A stretch of 64,000 nt of DNA from RI-43 sp033764725 (GCA_033764725.1 JANRIR010000021.1:62001-126000), one strand, 5' to 3'; positions 1-8,034 are shown, numbered from the stretch's first letter. The notes: generated by a model not told the origin, from the sequence alone. Numbers and translations are program-made.

Positions 1-427
1 AGCGCAGGAACGCGTCGAGATTTTCATAGCTCCATACGCCGCCATAGGCCTTCATCGCGTCGGAATACTCGAAGCCGGGATGCGAGCCCGGCGCACGCCC
101 GAAAATCTCCCACAGATTGGGCCCGATGCGATTGGGCCCGCCTTGATCGACCGTGTGGCAGCTGGTGCATTGCGCATGCACGCGATCCCCGCGTTCGATC
201 AGCGCGGTGAGATTGGCGGCGTCGGCGAACAGCGTTCCGAAATCCGGCGGGCCGGCGTCTTCCGTCGGCGCGGCGACGGCGACCTCCTGAATCACCTCAG
301 GCGCGTATCCGGGCGTTTCCGGCAGATGCGTGGCGAACACGGAGCCGGACAATTCCTGCAGGCCCATCACGCCCAGAGCCGAAGCCAACACGGCGCCGAT
401 GACGGCGTTCATTCGCAGATCGCTCAT
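1..427 (-). CDS. Membrane-anchored class I cytochrome c (3' end outside window)
   Basis: Reading leftwards from an ATG at 427, the frame stays open to the window edge (about 142 codons), so the C-terminus is missing. The N-terminus has a hydrophobic stretch (residues about 8-25) that could be a signal anchor. A low-complexity acidic/proline linker follows, then a haem-attachment site CTSCH near residue 90 (bases about 165-180). After it come GPNLWEIFGR and a GFEYSDAM segment, typical of small mitochondrial-type cytochromes c such as CycM/c552. By family it would carry electrons at the periplasmic face of the inner membrane, between the bc1 complex and oxidases. It is divergent from kdsB, with 176 bases between the two starts. 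The Met axial ligand should lie in the missing part or at the SDAM segment. Confidence 0.88.
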   Translation of the reverse strand, partial: MSDLRMNAVIGAVLASALGVMGLQELSGSVFATHLPETPGYAPEVIQEVAVAAPTEDAGPPDFGTLFADAANLTALIERGDRVHAQCTSCHTVDQGGPNRIGPNLWEIFGRAPGSHPGFEYSDAMKAYGGVWSYENLDAFLR

Positions 428-603
428 ACCCCAACCTTCGCCTCGAGGCCTGCGCACGCCTGAGTCGGCGTCGCGCGGGACGCGTTATGACCGCTTCGCC
501 GGGCGTTTCCAAGCGCGCCGGGGCGCGACCTCTGCGCCCATGTCCAGCGCTGTCGTGGGGCCCGCCGATTGCGCTCGCCGCGTGAATATGGGAGCGCACG
601 GCG

Positions 604-1356
604 ATGGCGGCTGACGCTCCCCTGATCGTGATTCCCGCGCGCATGGCCTCGGCGCGGCTGCCGGGCAAGCCGCTGGCCGACATCGCCGGCCGGCCGATGA
701 TCGCCTGGATGGTCGAGATCGCGCGCGCCGCCCGACTCGGGCCGGTTCTGGTCGCGGCCGCCGAGCCGGAAATCGCCGCCGCCGCCGAAGCCGCGGGCGC
801 GCACGCGGTGCTGACCGATCCCGCCCTGCCGTCCGGCACGGATCGCGTGCACGCCGCCGCCGCCGCGTTCGATCCCGCCGGCGCACACGCCATCGTGGTC
901 AATCTGCAGGGCGACATGCCGACATTCGCGCCTGCAGACCTGGCGCGCGGCGTCGCAGCCCTCACGCCCGCGGGCGACATCGCCACCCTCGCCGCCCGCT
1001 CCGATGACGACGCCGACCGCGCCAATCCCAACGTGGTGAAGGCGGTGATCGCGTTCGCGCCCGGGGCCCAAACCGGCCGCGCGCTCTATTTCACGCGCGC
1101 GCCGGCGCCGGCGGGGCCTGGCCCGGTGTGGCGCCATGTCGGGCTTTACGTCTATCGCCGCGCCGCTTTGGCCCGCTTCGTGGCCGCGCCGCCCTCGGCG
1201 CTGGAGCGCCGCGAGAGCCTGGAGCAATTGCGCGCGCTGGAGATGGGCATGCGCATCGACGTGGGCCTCGTGGAGGCGTTCCCCAAAGGCGTCGACAGCC
1301 CCGAGGACCTCGCCGCCGCGCGCCGCCTTCTTGCATCCAGGGGCCCTGAGCCATGA
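604..1356 (+). CDS. kdsB: 3-deoxy-manno-octulosonate cytidylyltransferase
   Basis: CMP-Kdo synthetase: it activates Kdo with CTP for lipid A/inner-core LPS assembly in the cytoplasm. The 250-residue length is normal for KdsB. The N-terminal nucleotide-binding signature IPARMASARLPGKPL (residues about 9-23) is clear, as is the NLQGDMP motif near residue 100 that contributes the metal-binding Asp. HVGLYVYRR near residue 177 fits the family's HxGxYxYR segment. The stop overlaps the start of pheA by four bases, so the two are probably translated together. Presence of the gene implies a Kdo-containing Gram-negative outer membrane. Confidence 0.95.
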   Translation: MAADAPLIVIPARMASARLPGKPLADIAGRPMIAWMVEIARAARLGPVLVAAAEPEIAAAAEAAGAHAVLTDPALPSGTDRVHAAAAAFDPAGAHAIVVNLQGDMPTFAPADLARGVAALTPAGDIATLAARSDDDADRANPNVVKAVIAFAPGAQTGRALYFTRAPAPAGPGPVWRHVGLYVYRRAALARFVAAPPSALERRESLEQLRALEMGMRIDVGLVEAFPKGVDSPEDLAAARRLLASRGPEP

Positions 1357-2192
1357 CCGACGCGATCGCCTTTCAGGGCGAGCCCGGCGCCAATTCGCAC
1401 ATCGCGTGCGCAGCGCATTATCCCGCGCTCGCGCCGCTGCCCTGCGCCACCTTCGAAGACGCGTTCGCGGCCGTGGCCGACGGCGCAGCAAGACTGGCGA
1501 TGATCCCGGTCGAGAATTCGGTCGCCGGGCGCGTGGCCGACGTGCACCACCTCATCCCGGAATCCGGATTGTTCGTCATCGGCGAACATTTTCTGCCGAT
1601 CCGGCATCAATTGCTCGGCCTGCCGGGGTCGACGCTTGCGGGGTTGAAGCGCGTGCGCAGCCATCCCCAGGCGCTCGGCCAGTGCCGCAAGGCGTTGCGC
1701 GCCATGGGTCTCGAAGCGGTCAAGACCGCCGACACCGCCGGCGCCGCGCGCGAAATCCGCGAGGCGGGCGACCCCGCCGAAGGCGCGCTGGCCTCCACGC
1801 TTGCGGCGGAGATCCACGGCCTGACCATCCTCAAGCCCGACCTCGCAGACGCCGGCCACAACACCACCCGCTTCCTGGTGTTTTCCGCGACGCAGAACAA
1901 TGCGCGGCCCGGCCAGGGCCCGTGCGTGACCAGTTTCGTTTTCCGGGTGCGCAACGTTCCCGCCGCGCTCTACAAGGCGCTTGGCGGCTTCGCCACCAAC
2001 GGCGTGAACATGACCAAGCTGGAATCCTATATCGAGGACGGGTCGTTTTCCGCCGCGATGTTCTACGCCGACGTCGAAGGCCACATCGAAGACCGCGGCC
2101 TGAGCCTGGCGATGGAGGAGCTGGCCTTCTACTCGTCGTTCGTGCGCGTACTCGGCGTTTACCCTGCCGATCCGCGCCGCCGCGAGGCTTAG
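1353..2192 (+). CDS. pheA: Prephenate dehydratase with ACT domain
   Basis: Converts prephenate to phenylpyruvate in phenylalanine synthesis. The 279 residues hold a prephenate dehydratase domain (about 1-180), with FQGEPGANS at the start and the catalytic NTTRFLVFS (TRF) motif near residue 170. A C-terminal ACT domain (about 190-270) follows, in which TKLESYIEDGSFSAAMFY replaces the usual ESRP segment that binds Phe for feedback control. There is no chorismate mutase domain on this protein; a separate chorismate mutase gene lies at 30338-31150. It overlaps kdsB by four bases. Its end is followed directly by the sigma-factor promoter element at 2203. Confidence 0.95.
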   Translation: MTDAIAFQGEPGANSHIACAAHYPALAPLPCATFEDAFAAVADGAARLAMIPVENSVAGRVADVHHLIPESGLFVIGEHFLPIRHQLLGLPGSTLAGLKRVRSHPQALGQCRKALRAMGLEAVKTADTAGAAREIREAGDPAEGALASTLAAEIHGLTILKPDLADAGHNTTRFLVFSATQNNARPGQGPCVTSFVFRVRNVPAALYKALGGFATNGVNMTKLESYIEDGSFSAAMFYADVEGHIEDRGLSLAMEELAFYSSFVRVLGVYPADPRRREA

Positions 2193-2202
2193 CGCGGCGC
2201 GC

Positions 2203-2228
2203 GTAACCCAGGATCGCCGGGCGGCGTA
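2203..2228 (+). promoter_or_regulatory. Candidate ECF sigma (SigF-type) promoter of the sigma factor gene
   Basis: GTAACC at 2203-2208, exactly 16 bases, then CGTA at 2225-2228. The same element with the same spacing occurs at 3434-3459 in front of the DoxX-like gene. It resembles what I recall for Caulobacter SigF promoters (GTAACC -35, CGxx -10). This suggests that the sigma factor transcribes its own gene. A start site about 6 bases after CGTA would leave a short leader that still holds the AGGAGAG ribosome site at 2234-2240. Confidence 0.7.
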
Positions 2229-2242
2229 GCTGCAGGAGAGCC

Positions 2243-2800
2243 ATGGAAAGAAGAGGTCCAGACGAGCCGCGCCTGCGCGGGCTGATGCTTGCGGGCATCG
2301 CCGGCGACGGCGCGGCCCACCGGGCTTTTCTTTCCGAGTGCGCCAACTTGTTGCGCGCCTATTATCGCAATCGTTTGCGCCACGCGCCGGAGGATGCTGA
2401 AGACCTCGTGCAGGATACGCTGATCGCCTTGCACACCAAGCGGGACACCTACGACCCCGCTTATCCGCTGACCGCGTGGCTCTACGCGATCGCGCGCTAT
2501 CGCTTGATCGACCATGTGCGCAGGCAAAAGCGACGCGGCGTGCACACTGAGATCGACGACGACCTCGCCTTCACCGAAAGCGACGCCGACGCCTCCGATG
2601 CGCGGCGGGATGTTTCGGTCCTGCTGGCGCAATTGCCGCAAAAACAGCGCGACGCCATCCGCCTCGTCAAGCTCGACGAGCGAAGCGTTCGCGAAACCGC
2701 TCAAGAAATGGGGATTTCAGAATCAGACGTCAAAATTTCGATCCATCGTGGGATCAAGACGCTCGCCCGGCTGATGACTGGTGGGCCGCCTGCGTCATGA
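2243..2800 (+). CDS. sigF: ECF RNA polymerase sigma factor, SigF-like
   Basis: A 185-residue sigma-70 family factor with only regions 2 and 4. Region 2 (residues about 25-95) includes DAEDLVQDTLIALH and the -10-binding segment around TAWLYAIARYRLIDHVRR. Region 4 (about 125-180) has a helix-turn-helix around SVRETAQEMGISESDVKISI followed by HRGIKTLARL. It overlaps the next gene, a membrane anti-sigma factor, by four bases, the usual arrangement for a sigma/anti-sigma pair. A good AGGAGAG ribosome site precedes the ATG. By analogy with Caulobacter SigF-NrsF it would respond to heavy-metal or oxidative stress. The exact signal cannot be read from sequence. Confidence 0.9.
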   Translation: MERRGPDEPRLRGLMLAGIAGDGAAHRAFLSECANLLRAYYRNRLRHAPEDAEDLVQDTLIALHTKRDTYDPAYPLTAWLYAIARYRLIDHVRRQKRRGVHTEIDDDLAFTESDADASDARRDVSVLLAQLPQKQRDAIRLVKLDERSVRETAQEMGISESDVKISIHRGIKTLARLMTGGPPAS

Positions 2801-3432
2801 AGACCGACGACCTCATCGATCTCCTGGTCAAGGACGAGATTCCGGCCAAGCCGCGACCGGCGGCGCCGCGCGCCCTGTTCGCCGCCGCCATCGGCCTGGC
2901 GATCGCCGGGTTTCTCGTGGTCAGCGTGCTCAAGCTGCGCCACGATTTCGGCGACGCGATCATGATGGTGATGATGAAGGCGGGCTTCGCGGCCGCCTTC
3001 GCCGCGATCGCGCTGCCGCTCATGCTGACGCTGTTGCGCCCGGGCCGCACGATGGGCCGGCTCGCCTTCGGGCTGGCGGCGGCGTTTGTCGTCGCAGCGC
3101 TCGCCGCGATGATCGCGCTCGCGGGAACCGATCCAAGCGAGCGGATGCGCGTGTGGATGGGCGGCGGCCTGCCCTGGTGCGTGATCGTCGTGCCGATCCT
3201 GGCTGCGCCGACGACGGCGGCCTTGTTGTGGATCGCGCGGCGCTTCGCGCCGACACGGCTGACTCTGACAGGCGGCGCGATCGGCGCATTCTCCGGCGGG
3301 ATCGGGGCGATGGCGTACGCCATGTATTGCCCGATCGATTCCGTCGCCTTCGTGGCGACGTGGTATTCGCTGGCGATCGCGGTGTGCGCGGCGCTCGGCG
3401 CGCTGGCGGGCGCGCGCTTTTTGCGCTGGTGA
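2797..3432 (+). CDS. nrsF: NrsF family (DUF1109) membrane anti-sigma factor
   Basis: A 211-residue integral membrane protein whose N-terminus MKTDDLIDLLVKD is typical of DUF1109/NrsF proteins. About six hydrophobic segments follow, at roughly residues 27-47, 58-80, 88-110, 124-148, 158-178 and 186-205. NrsF proteins hold their cognate ECF sigma factor at the inner membrane until a signal, sensed in Caulobacter through periplasmic cysteines, releases it. This copy has Cys residues in its C-terminal half (GLPWCVIV, MYCPID, AVCAALG) that could play that role. It overlaps the sigma factor gene by four bases. The family call is strong; the sensing mechanism is inference. Confidence 0.88.
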   Translation: MKTDDLIDLLVKDEIPAKPRPAAPRALFAAAIGLAIAGFLVVSVLKLRHDFGDAIMMVMMKAGFAAAFAAIALPLMLTLLRPGRTMGRLAFGLAAAFVVAALAAMIALAGTDPSERMRVWMGGGLPWCVIVVPILAAPTTAALLWIARRFAPTRLTLTGGAIGAFSGGIGAMAYAMYCPIDSVAFVATWYSLAIAVCAALGALAGARFLRW

Positions 3433-3433
3433 G

Positions 3434-3459
3434 GTAACCGCGCGGCGAAGCGCCGCGTA
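3434..3459 (+). promoter_or_regulatory. Second SigF-type promoter, upstream of DoxX-YHS genes
   Basis: GTAACC at 3434-3439, 16 bases, then CGTA at 3456-3459: identical boxes and spacing to the element at 2203-2228. It starts two bases after the nrsF stop codon and lies 54 bases upstream of the DoxX-like start. It implies that the DoxX-like and YHS genes are targets of the adjacent sigma factor. Confidence 0.7.
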
Positions 3460-3512
3460 GGTCCTTGCATCGGGGCGCCGCGTTCGACCCCCCAATGCAC
3501 GGAGACCTCGAT

Positions 3513-4028
3513 ATGCTTGACAAAGTTCGCCGCTACGCGCCCGCCGCGTTCTCGGTTTTCGCCAGCGCCGTTTTTCTCGACAGCCTGCGCTTCAAGTTCA
3601 CCGATCATCCCAAGACGCAGGAAATCTTCGGCCGGCTCGATGGTTGGGCGGAATCGCTGGGCGCACAGGGATTGTTCTCCCACACCGGCCTGTTCAGCCA
3701 ATACGCCATCGGCACGGCGGAATTGTTCGCCTCGTCGCTGCTGCTGATTGGTCTTGCGCCGGGTCTGCAGCGCCTGCACGCGGTCGGCGCGCTGATCGCC
3801 TTTGCGGTGATGAGCGGGGCGGTGAGCTTCCATCTGTTCACGCCGCTCGGCATCGACCCGAACAATGACGGCGGCGGTTTGTTTGCAGCGGCGGCAACCA
3901 TCTGGGCGACCTCGCTGGGCCTGCTGCTGTATCGCCGCGACGTCCTCGCCGCGCTGGCGCGCGATCTCGCCGCCGCGTTCGTGCCGGCCCGCGCCGCACC
4001 GGGCGCCGCCCGCATCGCCTACGCCTGA
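3513..4028 (+). CDS. DoxX-like membrane protein
   Basis: A membrane protein of 171 residues with four hydrophobic segments, the usual DoxX-like topology. I chose the ATG at 3513 because GGAGACC lies 6-12 bases upstream; an in-frame ATG at 3465 would place the promoter spacer too close. The first segment holds FASAVFLDSLRFKFTDHP, like the DoxX region that follows helix 1. DoxX-like proteins are inner-membrane proteins, often linked with redox or stress response; no enzyme activity is assigned. It lies downstream of a SigF-type promoter and 36 bases before the YHS gene, so the two probably form an operon. Confidence 0.78.
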   Translation: MLDKVRRYAPAAFSVFASAVFLDSLRFKFTDHPKTQEIFGRLDGWAESLGAQGLFSHTGLFSQYAIGTAELFASSLLLIGLAPGLQRLHAVGALIAFAVMSGAVSFHLFTPLGIDPNNDGGGLFAAAATIWATSLGLLLYRRDVLAALARDLAAAFVPARAAPGAARIAYA

Positions 4029-4064
4029 TCCTTCACGCACACACCACCTCAAGGAGATTATCCA

Positions 4065-4544
4065 ATGTTGTTCACTTGCATCCGCACGCTGCTGATCTCG
4101 ATGGCGATGGCCGTCGTCGGCATCGCCGCAGCAGCCGTCGCGACCCCGGCCTTCGCCGACCAGCCCGCGACCTATACGGCGCGCTTCTCGAATGTCGCGG
4201 TCGGCGGCTACGATCCGGTGGCGTATTTCACCGTCGGCCGGCCCACGCGCGGCAGCGACGCCTTCAAGATCATTCATCGCGGCGCGGAATATCGTTTCGC
4301 TTCGGCTGAAAATTTGGCGACGTTCCGCGCCAATCCCGATCGCTATGCGCCGCAATATGGCGGGTATTGCGCCTGGGCGGTTTCGCAAGGCTACACCGCG
4401 CCGGGCAATCCGAACAATTGGCGCATCGTCGATGGCAAGCTTTATCTGAACTACAACGCGGAAATCCAGCGCCGCTGGGAAGGGGCCATTCCGACCTTCA
4501 TCCGCGACGCCAACGCGAACTGGCCGACAGTCCTGCGCCGCTAA
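4065..4544 (+). CDS. Secreted YHS-domain protein
   Basis: A protein of 159 residues with a signal peptide (residues 1-32, cleavage after TPAFA). The mature part has the pattern seen in YHS-domain proteins: NVAVGGYDPVAYFTVGRPTR, then EYRFASAENLATFRANPDRYAPQYGGYCAWAVSQG. YHS domains occur in metal-handling proteins and the single Cys of GGYCAWA is characteristic. A strong ribosome site AAGGAG precedes the ATG. It ends about 60 bases before a perfect intrinsic terminator. Its place in a SigF-type unit suggests a periplasmic metal or redox stress role; this is inference. Confidence 0.85.
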   Translation: MLFTCIRTLLISMAMAVVGIAAAAVATPAFADQPATYTARFSNVAVGGYDPVAYFTVGRPTRGSDAFKIIHRGAEYRFASAENLATFRANPDRYAPQYGGYCAWAVSQGYTAPGNPNNWRIVDGKLYLNYNAEIQRRWEGAIPTFIRDANANWPTVLRR

Positions 4545-4601
4545 GCGCAGCGACCGCGGCGGCGCCCCCTCCCCGCAACCCCACAGCGCCGCCGCACGGA
4601 G

Positions 4602-4640
4602 CGCGCCTCGCCCCTGGCTCTGGGCGAGGCGCGTTTTTTT
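4602..4640 (+). terminator. Rho-independent terminator after the YHS gene
   Basis: A perfect 12-bp GC-rich stem (4602-4613 pairs with 4622-4633), an 8-base loop, then seven T at 4634-4640. It is the clearest intrinsic terminator in the window and closes the sigF/DoxX/YHS block. Confidence 0.93.
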
Positions 4641-4647
4641 CGCCATC

Positions 4648-4734
4648 GCCCCGGACGGCTGCAGGCCGATCCGGGGCCAATGTTTTTGATACGGAGAAAC
4701 ATAGACCCCGGCTCTCGCTCCGCGAGGCCGGGGT
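4648..4734. repeat. Two CCCCGG hairpins between YHS terminator and nudC
   Basis: Two short inverted repeats follow the terminator: GCCCCGGA at 4648-4655 pairing with 4670-4677, and ACCCCGGC at 4705-4712 pairing with 4727-4734. They share the CCCCGG core and look like REP-type palindromes or a back-up terminator for the convergent nudC gene. Confidence 0.5.
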
Positions 4735-4765
4735 GATGGGGCTATAGCTACGGCCTACTGCCTAC

Positions 4766-5689
4766 TCACTCTTCTTCCGCACTCCAACTCTTCAGCAATT
4801 GATGCGCAATGGCGAATGGCGGCGGCGCCCAGGCGCCGTTATGGCCGCCGTCGAGCATCGCGCGCACCTCGGCGCGCGTGAACCAGCGCGCTTCGTCCAA
4901 TTCATCCTGATCGACGGCGATCTCGCCGTCGGCGACCTCCGCGATGGCGCCGATCATCAACGACGACGGAAACGGCCAGGGCTGGCTGGAATGCAGGCGC
5001 ACGGACGTCACCGTCAGGCCCGCTTCTTCAAGCGTTTCGCGCGCCACGGCCTCCTCGATCGTTTCTCCAGGCTCCACGAAGCCCGCGAGCGCCGACCACA
5101 TGCCGCGCGGAAACCGCGCCTGGCGGCCCATGCAGCAGACGTCGCCGCGCACCGGCAGCATGATCACGACCGGATCGACGCGGGGGAAATGCTCCGCCTT
5201 GCACGCGCCGCACACGCGCTTCCAGCCGCCCTCCGCTGCGGCGGTTTCGGCCCCGCATTGCGAACAATGGCCATGCTTGGCGTGCCATTCGAACAGCGCC
5301 TTGGCGCAGCCGAGGATGGCGAGATCGTCGGCGTTGATGATCGGCAGCATCGCACGCAGATCCTCGCACGCGCCCATGCCCGCAAGCGGCGTCTCATCGA
5401 AGTCAAACCGCCGCGGCAAGTCGATCGCGAAGTGCGGCGCGCCCTCTGCATCGAGGCCGAGAAACACCGTTGTCGCGCCGGCGCCGACCAGTGCGCGCAC
5501 GTTTGGGCCAAGCCACGCGACCGACCGCGCGCCCGCCTCGTCGAGGATGAAGGGGCGCATGTCCTTGAACAGGCACAGGCGCGCATCCTCGCGCGTGAGC
5601 GCGGCGTCGAGCCAAGCGGCGTCCTTTCGGCGCAGGCCAGCCTTGTCGAGCGGGAATTTGGCGAACGTGTTGGGGTTTTCAGGCAGCAT
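4766..5689 (-). CDS. nudC: NAD(H) pyrophosphatase, Nudix family
   Basis: Cleaves NADH/NAD+ to NMN(H) and AMP; some homologues remove NAD caps from RNA. The 307-residue protein has an N-terminal NUDIX-like domain, a four-Cys zinc ribbon (CSQCG and CGACK), the Nudix box GFVEPGETIEEAVARETLEEAG, and the NudC-specific SQPWPFPSSLM motif after it. I chose the ATG at 5689, giving MLPENPNTFAKF, rather than 5767, because the 26 extra residues look unlike the family. It is convergent with the YHS gene and followed upstream by a long palindromic repeat. Confidence 0.94.
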   Translation of the reverse strand: MLPENPNTFAKFPLDKAGLRRKDAAWLDAALTREDARLCLFKDMRPFILDEAGARSVAWLGPNVRALVGAGATTVFLGLDAEGAPHFAIDLPRRFDFDETPLAGMGACEDLRAMLPIINADDLAILGCAKALFEWHAKHGHCSQCGAETAAAEGGWKRVCGACKAEHFPRVDPVVIMLPVRGDVCCMGRQARFPRGMWSALAGFVEPGETIEEAVARETLEEAGLTVTSVRLHSSQPWPFPSSLMIGAIAEVADGEIAVDQDELDEARWFTRAEVRAMLDGGHNGAWAPPPFAIAHQLLKSWSAEEE

Positions 5690-5757
5690 GGGCGGGTGTG
5701 TAGCAGCGTTTCGCAAATTCGTCTGTGCGCCGCGCGCAGCGGGCGGTGTTGCGCTGA

Positions 5758-5870
5758 CACCCCTCATCCGTCAGCTTCGCTGACACCTTCTCCCACAAGG
5801 GGAGAAGGAGGGGCGCTTTGTCCTTCTCCCCTTGTGGGAGAAGGTGGCGCGAAGCGCCGGATGAGGGGTG
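5758..5870. repeat. Compound inverted repeat, family 1 copy A
   Basis: A nested palindrome. Outer arms 5758-5770 and 5858-5870 (CACCCCTCATCCG) pair perfectly, and inner arms 5785-5809 and 5821-5845 are exact 25-base reverse complements. Between outer and inner arms lie two mini-hairpins, GTCAGC-TTC-GCTGAC on the left and GGCGC-GAA-GCGCC on the right. The repeat equals two copies of a unit of about 49 bases set tail to tail. Another pair occurs at 18594-18728 in the opposite arrangement. It lies between nudC and rmuC and holds no gene. Confidence 0.9.
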
Positions 5871-5893
5871 AGGGCGAAACATTTCACGCCCAT

Positions 5894-7276
5894 TCACCCC
5901 GCCCCGCGCTTCTTTGGCGGCGGCGGGGCAAGGTCGAGTTCGGCCTGGGGCGCGGGCAGGCGCGGGGCTGCGTCGACCGCGGCGATCTCGGGAATGTCGC
6001 CGCCGCCTTCGTCGGCGCCGAGATCCTTGAACTTGCGCGCCGTGACCATCACGCGCGCATCGAACGAGGCGACGAGCTCGTTGTACTTTTTCACACTCTT
6101 ATCGAGAGCGCCGCCGACATCGCCGACCAGCGCGCTGAGTTTCGCCAGCCTCGCATACAACTCGCGGCCTAAGCCTGCGATGATCTCCGCGTTCTTGGCG
6201 ACCTCCTCCTGGCGCCAGCCATAGGCGATCGACCGCGCCAGCGCGAGCAGCGAGGACGGCCCGACGATGATGACGCGATCGCGCAAGGATCGCTCATAGA
6301 GCTCCGGATCGCGTTCGAAGGCGGCGGCGATGAAATTTTCGCCCGGCACGAACATCACGACGAAGTCGGCGGTGTCGGGCACGTGGCGCCAATATTCCTT
6401 CTGGCCGAGCTGACTTGCATGCTGACGCAACTCGCCGGCGTGCTTGCGCAAATGCGCCTCGCGCGCGGCGTCATCCGTCGCCTCCATCGCATCGAGATAA
6501 CCCGACAGCGCGACCTTGGAATCGATCACGATGCAGCGCCCGCCCGGCAAGCGGATGAGCACGTCGGGCCGCAGCTTCTTTTCTTCCCCCGCATGGGTTT
6601 CCTCTGCGAAGAAATCGATGCGCGAGGTCAAGCCGGACAATTCCAGCACGTTCTTCAGCGTTTCTTCGCCCCAGCGGCCGCGCGCCTTCGGCGCCGCGCG
6701 CAACGCATTGGCGAGCTTGCCGGTCATGGATTGCGTCTGCTGCAGGGTTTCGCCGATGGCGCGCATCTGCTCGGTGAGCGCGGACTTGTCCTCGGTGCGC
6801 GCCTTGTCGAGCGCGGCGATCGTCTCCGACAGCTTGGCGAATTGCTCCTGCACCGGCGCGACGACTTCCTTCACATTGCCGGCCGCGGCGGTGCGGTGCT
6901 TTTCAAAGGTCTCGTTGGCGAGCGTGAGGAAGCGCTGCTCGCTTTGCCCGAGCGCGCGGCTGGCGAGCGATTCGAAGCTTTTCTCGACCTCGCTCTTGAG
7001 CGCGATCAGCGCGGCTTCCTTCTCCGCCATGGCGCGCGCGCGCTCTTCGGCGGTGGCGCGTTCGCGCGCGAGGTCGGACAGCGCCTGGGTTTTTTCGGCG
7101 CGCTCGCGCTCGAGCTCGGCCTTCAGGGCGTCGACCTGCTCGAGCTTCACTTTCGCGGCGGCGACTGCGGCGTCGCCGTCGGCCTTCGCCGCCGCCGCCG
7201 TGCGCCAGCCGTAGAGCGCATAAATCGCCGCGCAGGCGAGCACGGCGAGCAGCACGATCAGGGGCCAGTCGGTCAT
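5894..7276 (-). CDS. rmuC: DNA recombination protein RmuC family
   Basis: A 460-residue protein with an N-terminal membrane anchor (WPLIVLLAVLACAAIYALYG), a long Ala/Glu/Lys-rich coiled coil (about 25-200), and the RmuC domain (about 210-420). The domain shows APKARGRWGEETLKNVLELS, LPGGRCIVIDSKVALSGY and MFVPGENFIAAAFERDPEL, followed by VIIVGPSSLLALARSIAYGW. RmuC proteins limit inversions and rearrangements and are predicted to have a restriction-endonuclease-like fold. The C-terminus is a Pro-rich tail. It reads the same way as nudC but is separated by the repeat. Confidence 0.95.
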   Translation of the reverse strand: MTDWPLIVLLAVLACAAIYALYGWRTAAAAKADGDAAVAAAKVKLEQVDALKAELERERAEKTQALSDLARERATAEERARAMAEKEAALIALKSEVEKSFESLASRALGQSEQRFLTLANETFEKHRTAAAGNVKEVVAPVQEQFAKLSETIAALDKARTEDKSALTEQMRAIGETLQQTQSMTGKLANALRAAPKARGRWGEETLKNVLELSGLTSRIDFFAEETHAGEEKKLRPDVLIRLPGGRCIVIDSKVALSGYLDAMEATDDAAREAHLRKHAGELRQHASQLGQKEYWRHVPDTADFVVMFVPGENFIAAAFERDPELYERSLRDRVIIVGPSSLLALARSIAYGWRQEEVAKNAEIIAGLGRELYARLAKLSALVGDVGGALDKSVKKYNELVASFDARVMVTARKFKDLGADEGGGDIPEIAAVDAAPRLPAPQAELDLAPPPPKKRGAG

Positions 7277-7336
7277 GGCGCAGCTCCGCAGAACGCCGGT
7301 TTCTCCGGCGCGCCCCCGCTAGCAGGATTCGCCCGC

Positions 7337-7978
7337 CTACCCCGCCTTGGCCGCCGCGCCGTGCAGCAGGAGCGTCACCTGGCGGCGCAATAGCGCAGCG
7401 AGCTGGTCGCTGGTCCAGCCGTCGAAGATCGCGCGCCGGTAATTGCGCAGGTAGCAGGCGAAGATCATGTCGGCGAACAGAGCGAGATCGATGTCGCCGC
7501 GCACTTCGCCGCGCGCGACGCCCTCCTCCAGGATGGCGATCAGGTGGCGCAACAGCACGCCCAGGCGCTGGCGATTGTCGGCCTCCTGCTGCTCTGACCA
7601 GGTCCAGGAGGCGCCGACGGCCTCCGCCAGGAGCCGCAGCTGCCGCGTCTCGAAGCGATAGACCAGCGCATACGCCGCGGTCAGCCGCTCGATCAGGCCG
7701 CCTTCGGCGCGCTGGGCGGCGGCGAGATCGGCGTCAAGCGCCTCGTACTGCGCATAGATGATCTCCTGCAGCAGCTCGGCCTTGCTCTCGAAGGTGGTGA
7801 ACACGCTGCCGGGCGCGACGCCGGCGCGCTGGGCGATGTCGCGGATCGTCGCCTCCTCGTAGCCGCGTTCGGCGAACAGCGCGCGCGCCGCATCGAGCAC
7901 GCGGGCGCGGGTGGCTTCGCGCTGGTGGTCGCGGCTGTTGAGCGCGCGCGGCTGGGGCGCGGGGCTGTTGGCGTTCAT
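7337..7978 (-). CDS. TetR/AcrR family transcriptional regulator
   Basis: A protein of 213 residues from the ATG at 7978 (an earlier in-frame ATG at 8032 gives a Pro-rich extension that I doubt). The N-terminal DNA-binding domain shows ATRARVLDAARALFAERGY, then the helix-turn-helix IRDIAQRAGVAPGSVFTTF. The C-terminal ligand-binding part has no recognisable sub-family signature. It is divergent from the twin-TM/adenosyltransferase pair, with only 56 bases between starts, so it may regulate that pair or itself. Its ligand is unknown. Confidence 0.88.
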   Translation of the reverse strand: MNANSPAPQPRALNSRDHQREATRARVLDAARALFAERGYEEATIRDIAQRAGVAPGSVFTTFESKAELLQEIIYAQYEALDADLAAAQRAEGGLIERLTAAYALVYRFETRQLRLLAEAVGASWTWSEQQEADNRQRLGVLLRHLIAILEEGVARGEVRGDIDLALFADMIFACYLRNYRRAIFDGWTSDQLAALLRRQVTLLLHGAAAKAG

Positions 7979-8034
7979 GGCGGGCGTCCTCTCGACCGCT
8001 GGCGCAGGGCCGGGCGGCGGTCTATCTCTCAAAG

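Noticed and set aside
2754..4646. Long minus-strand open frame (630 codons) across sigF, nrsF, DoxX and YHS
   Set aside because: Stop codons are rare by chance on the opposite strand in GC-rich DNA. The translation is Arg/His-rich and low in complexity, and four well-supported genes lie on the other strand.
5758..5870. Possible CRISPR or IS end
   Set aside because: It is an inverted repeat, not spaced direct repeats; no transposase or cas gene is adjacent.
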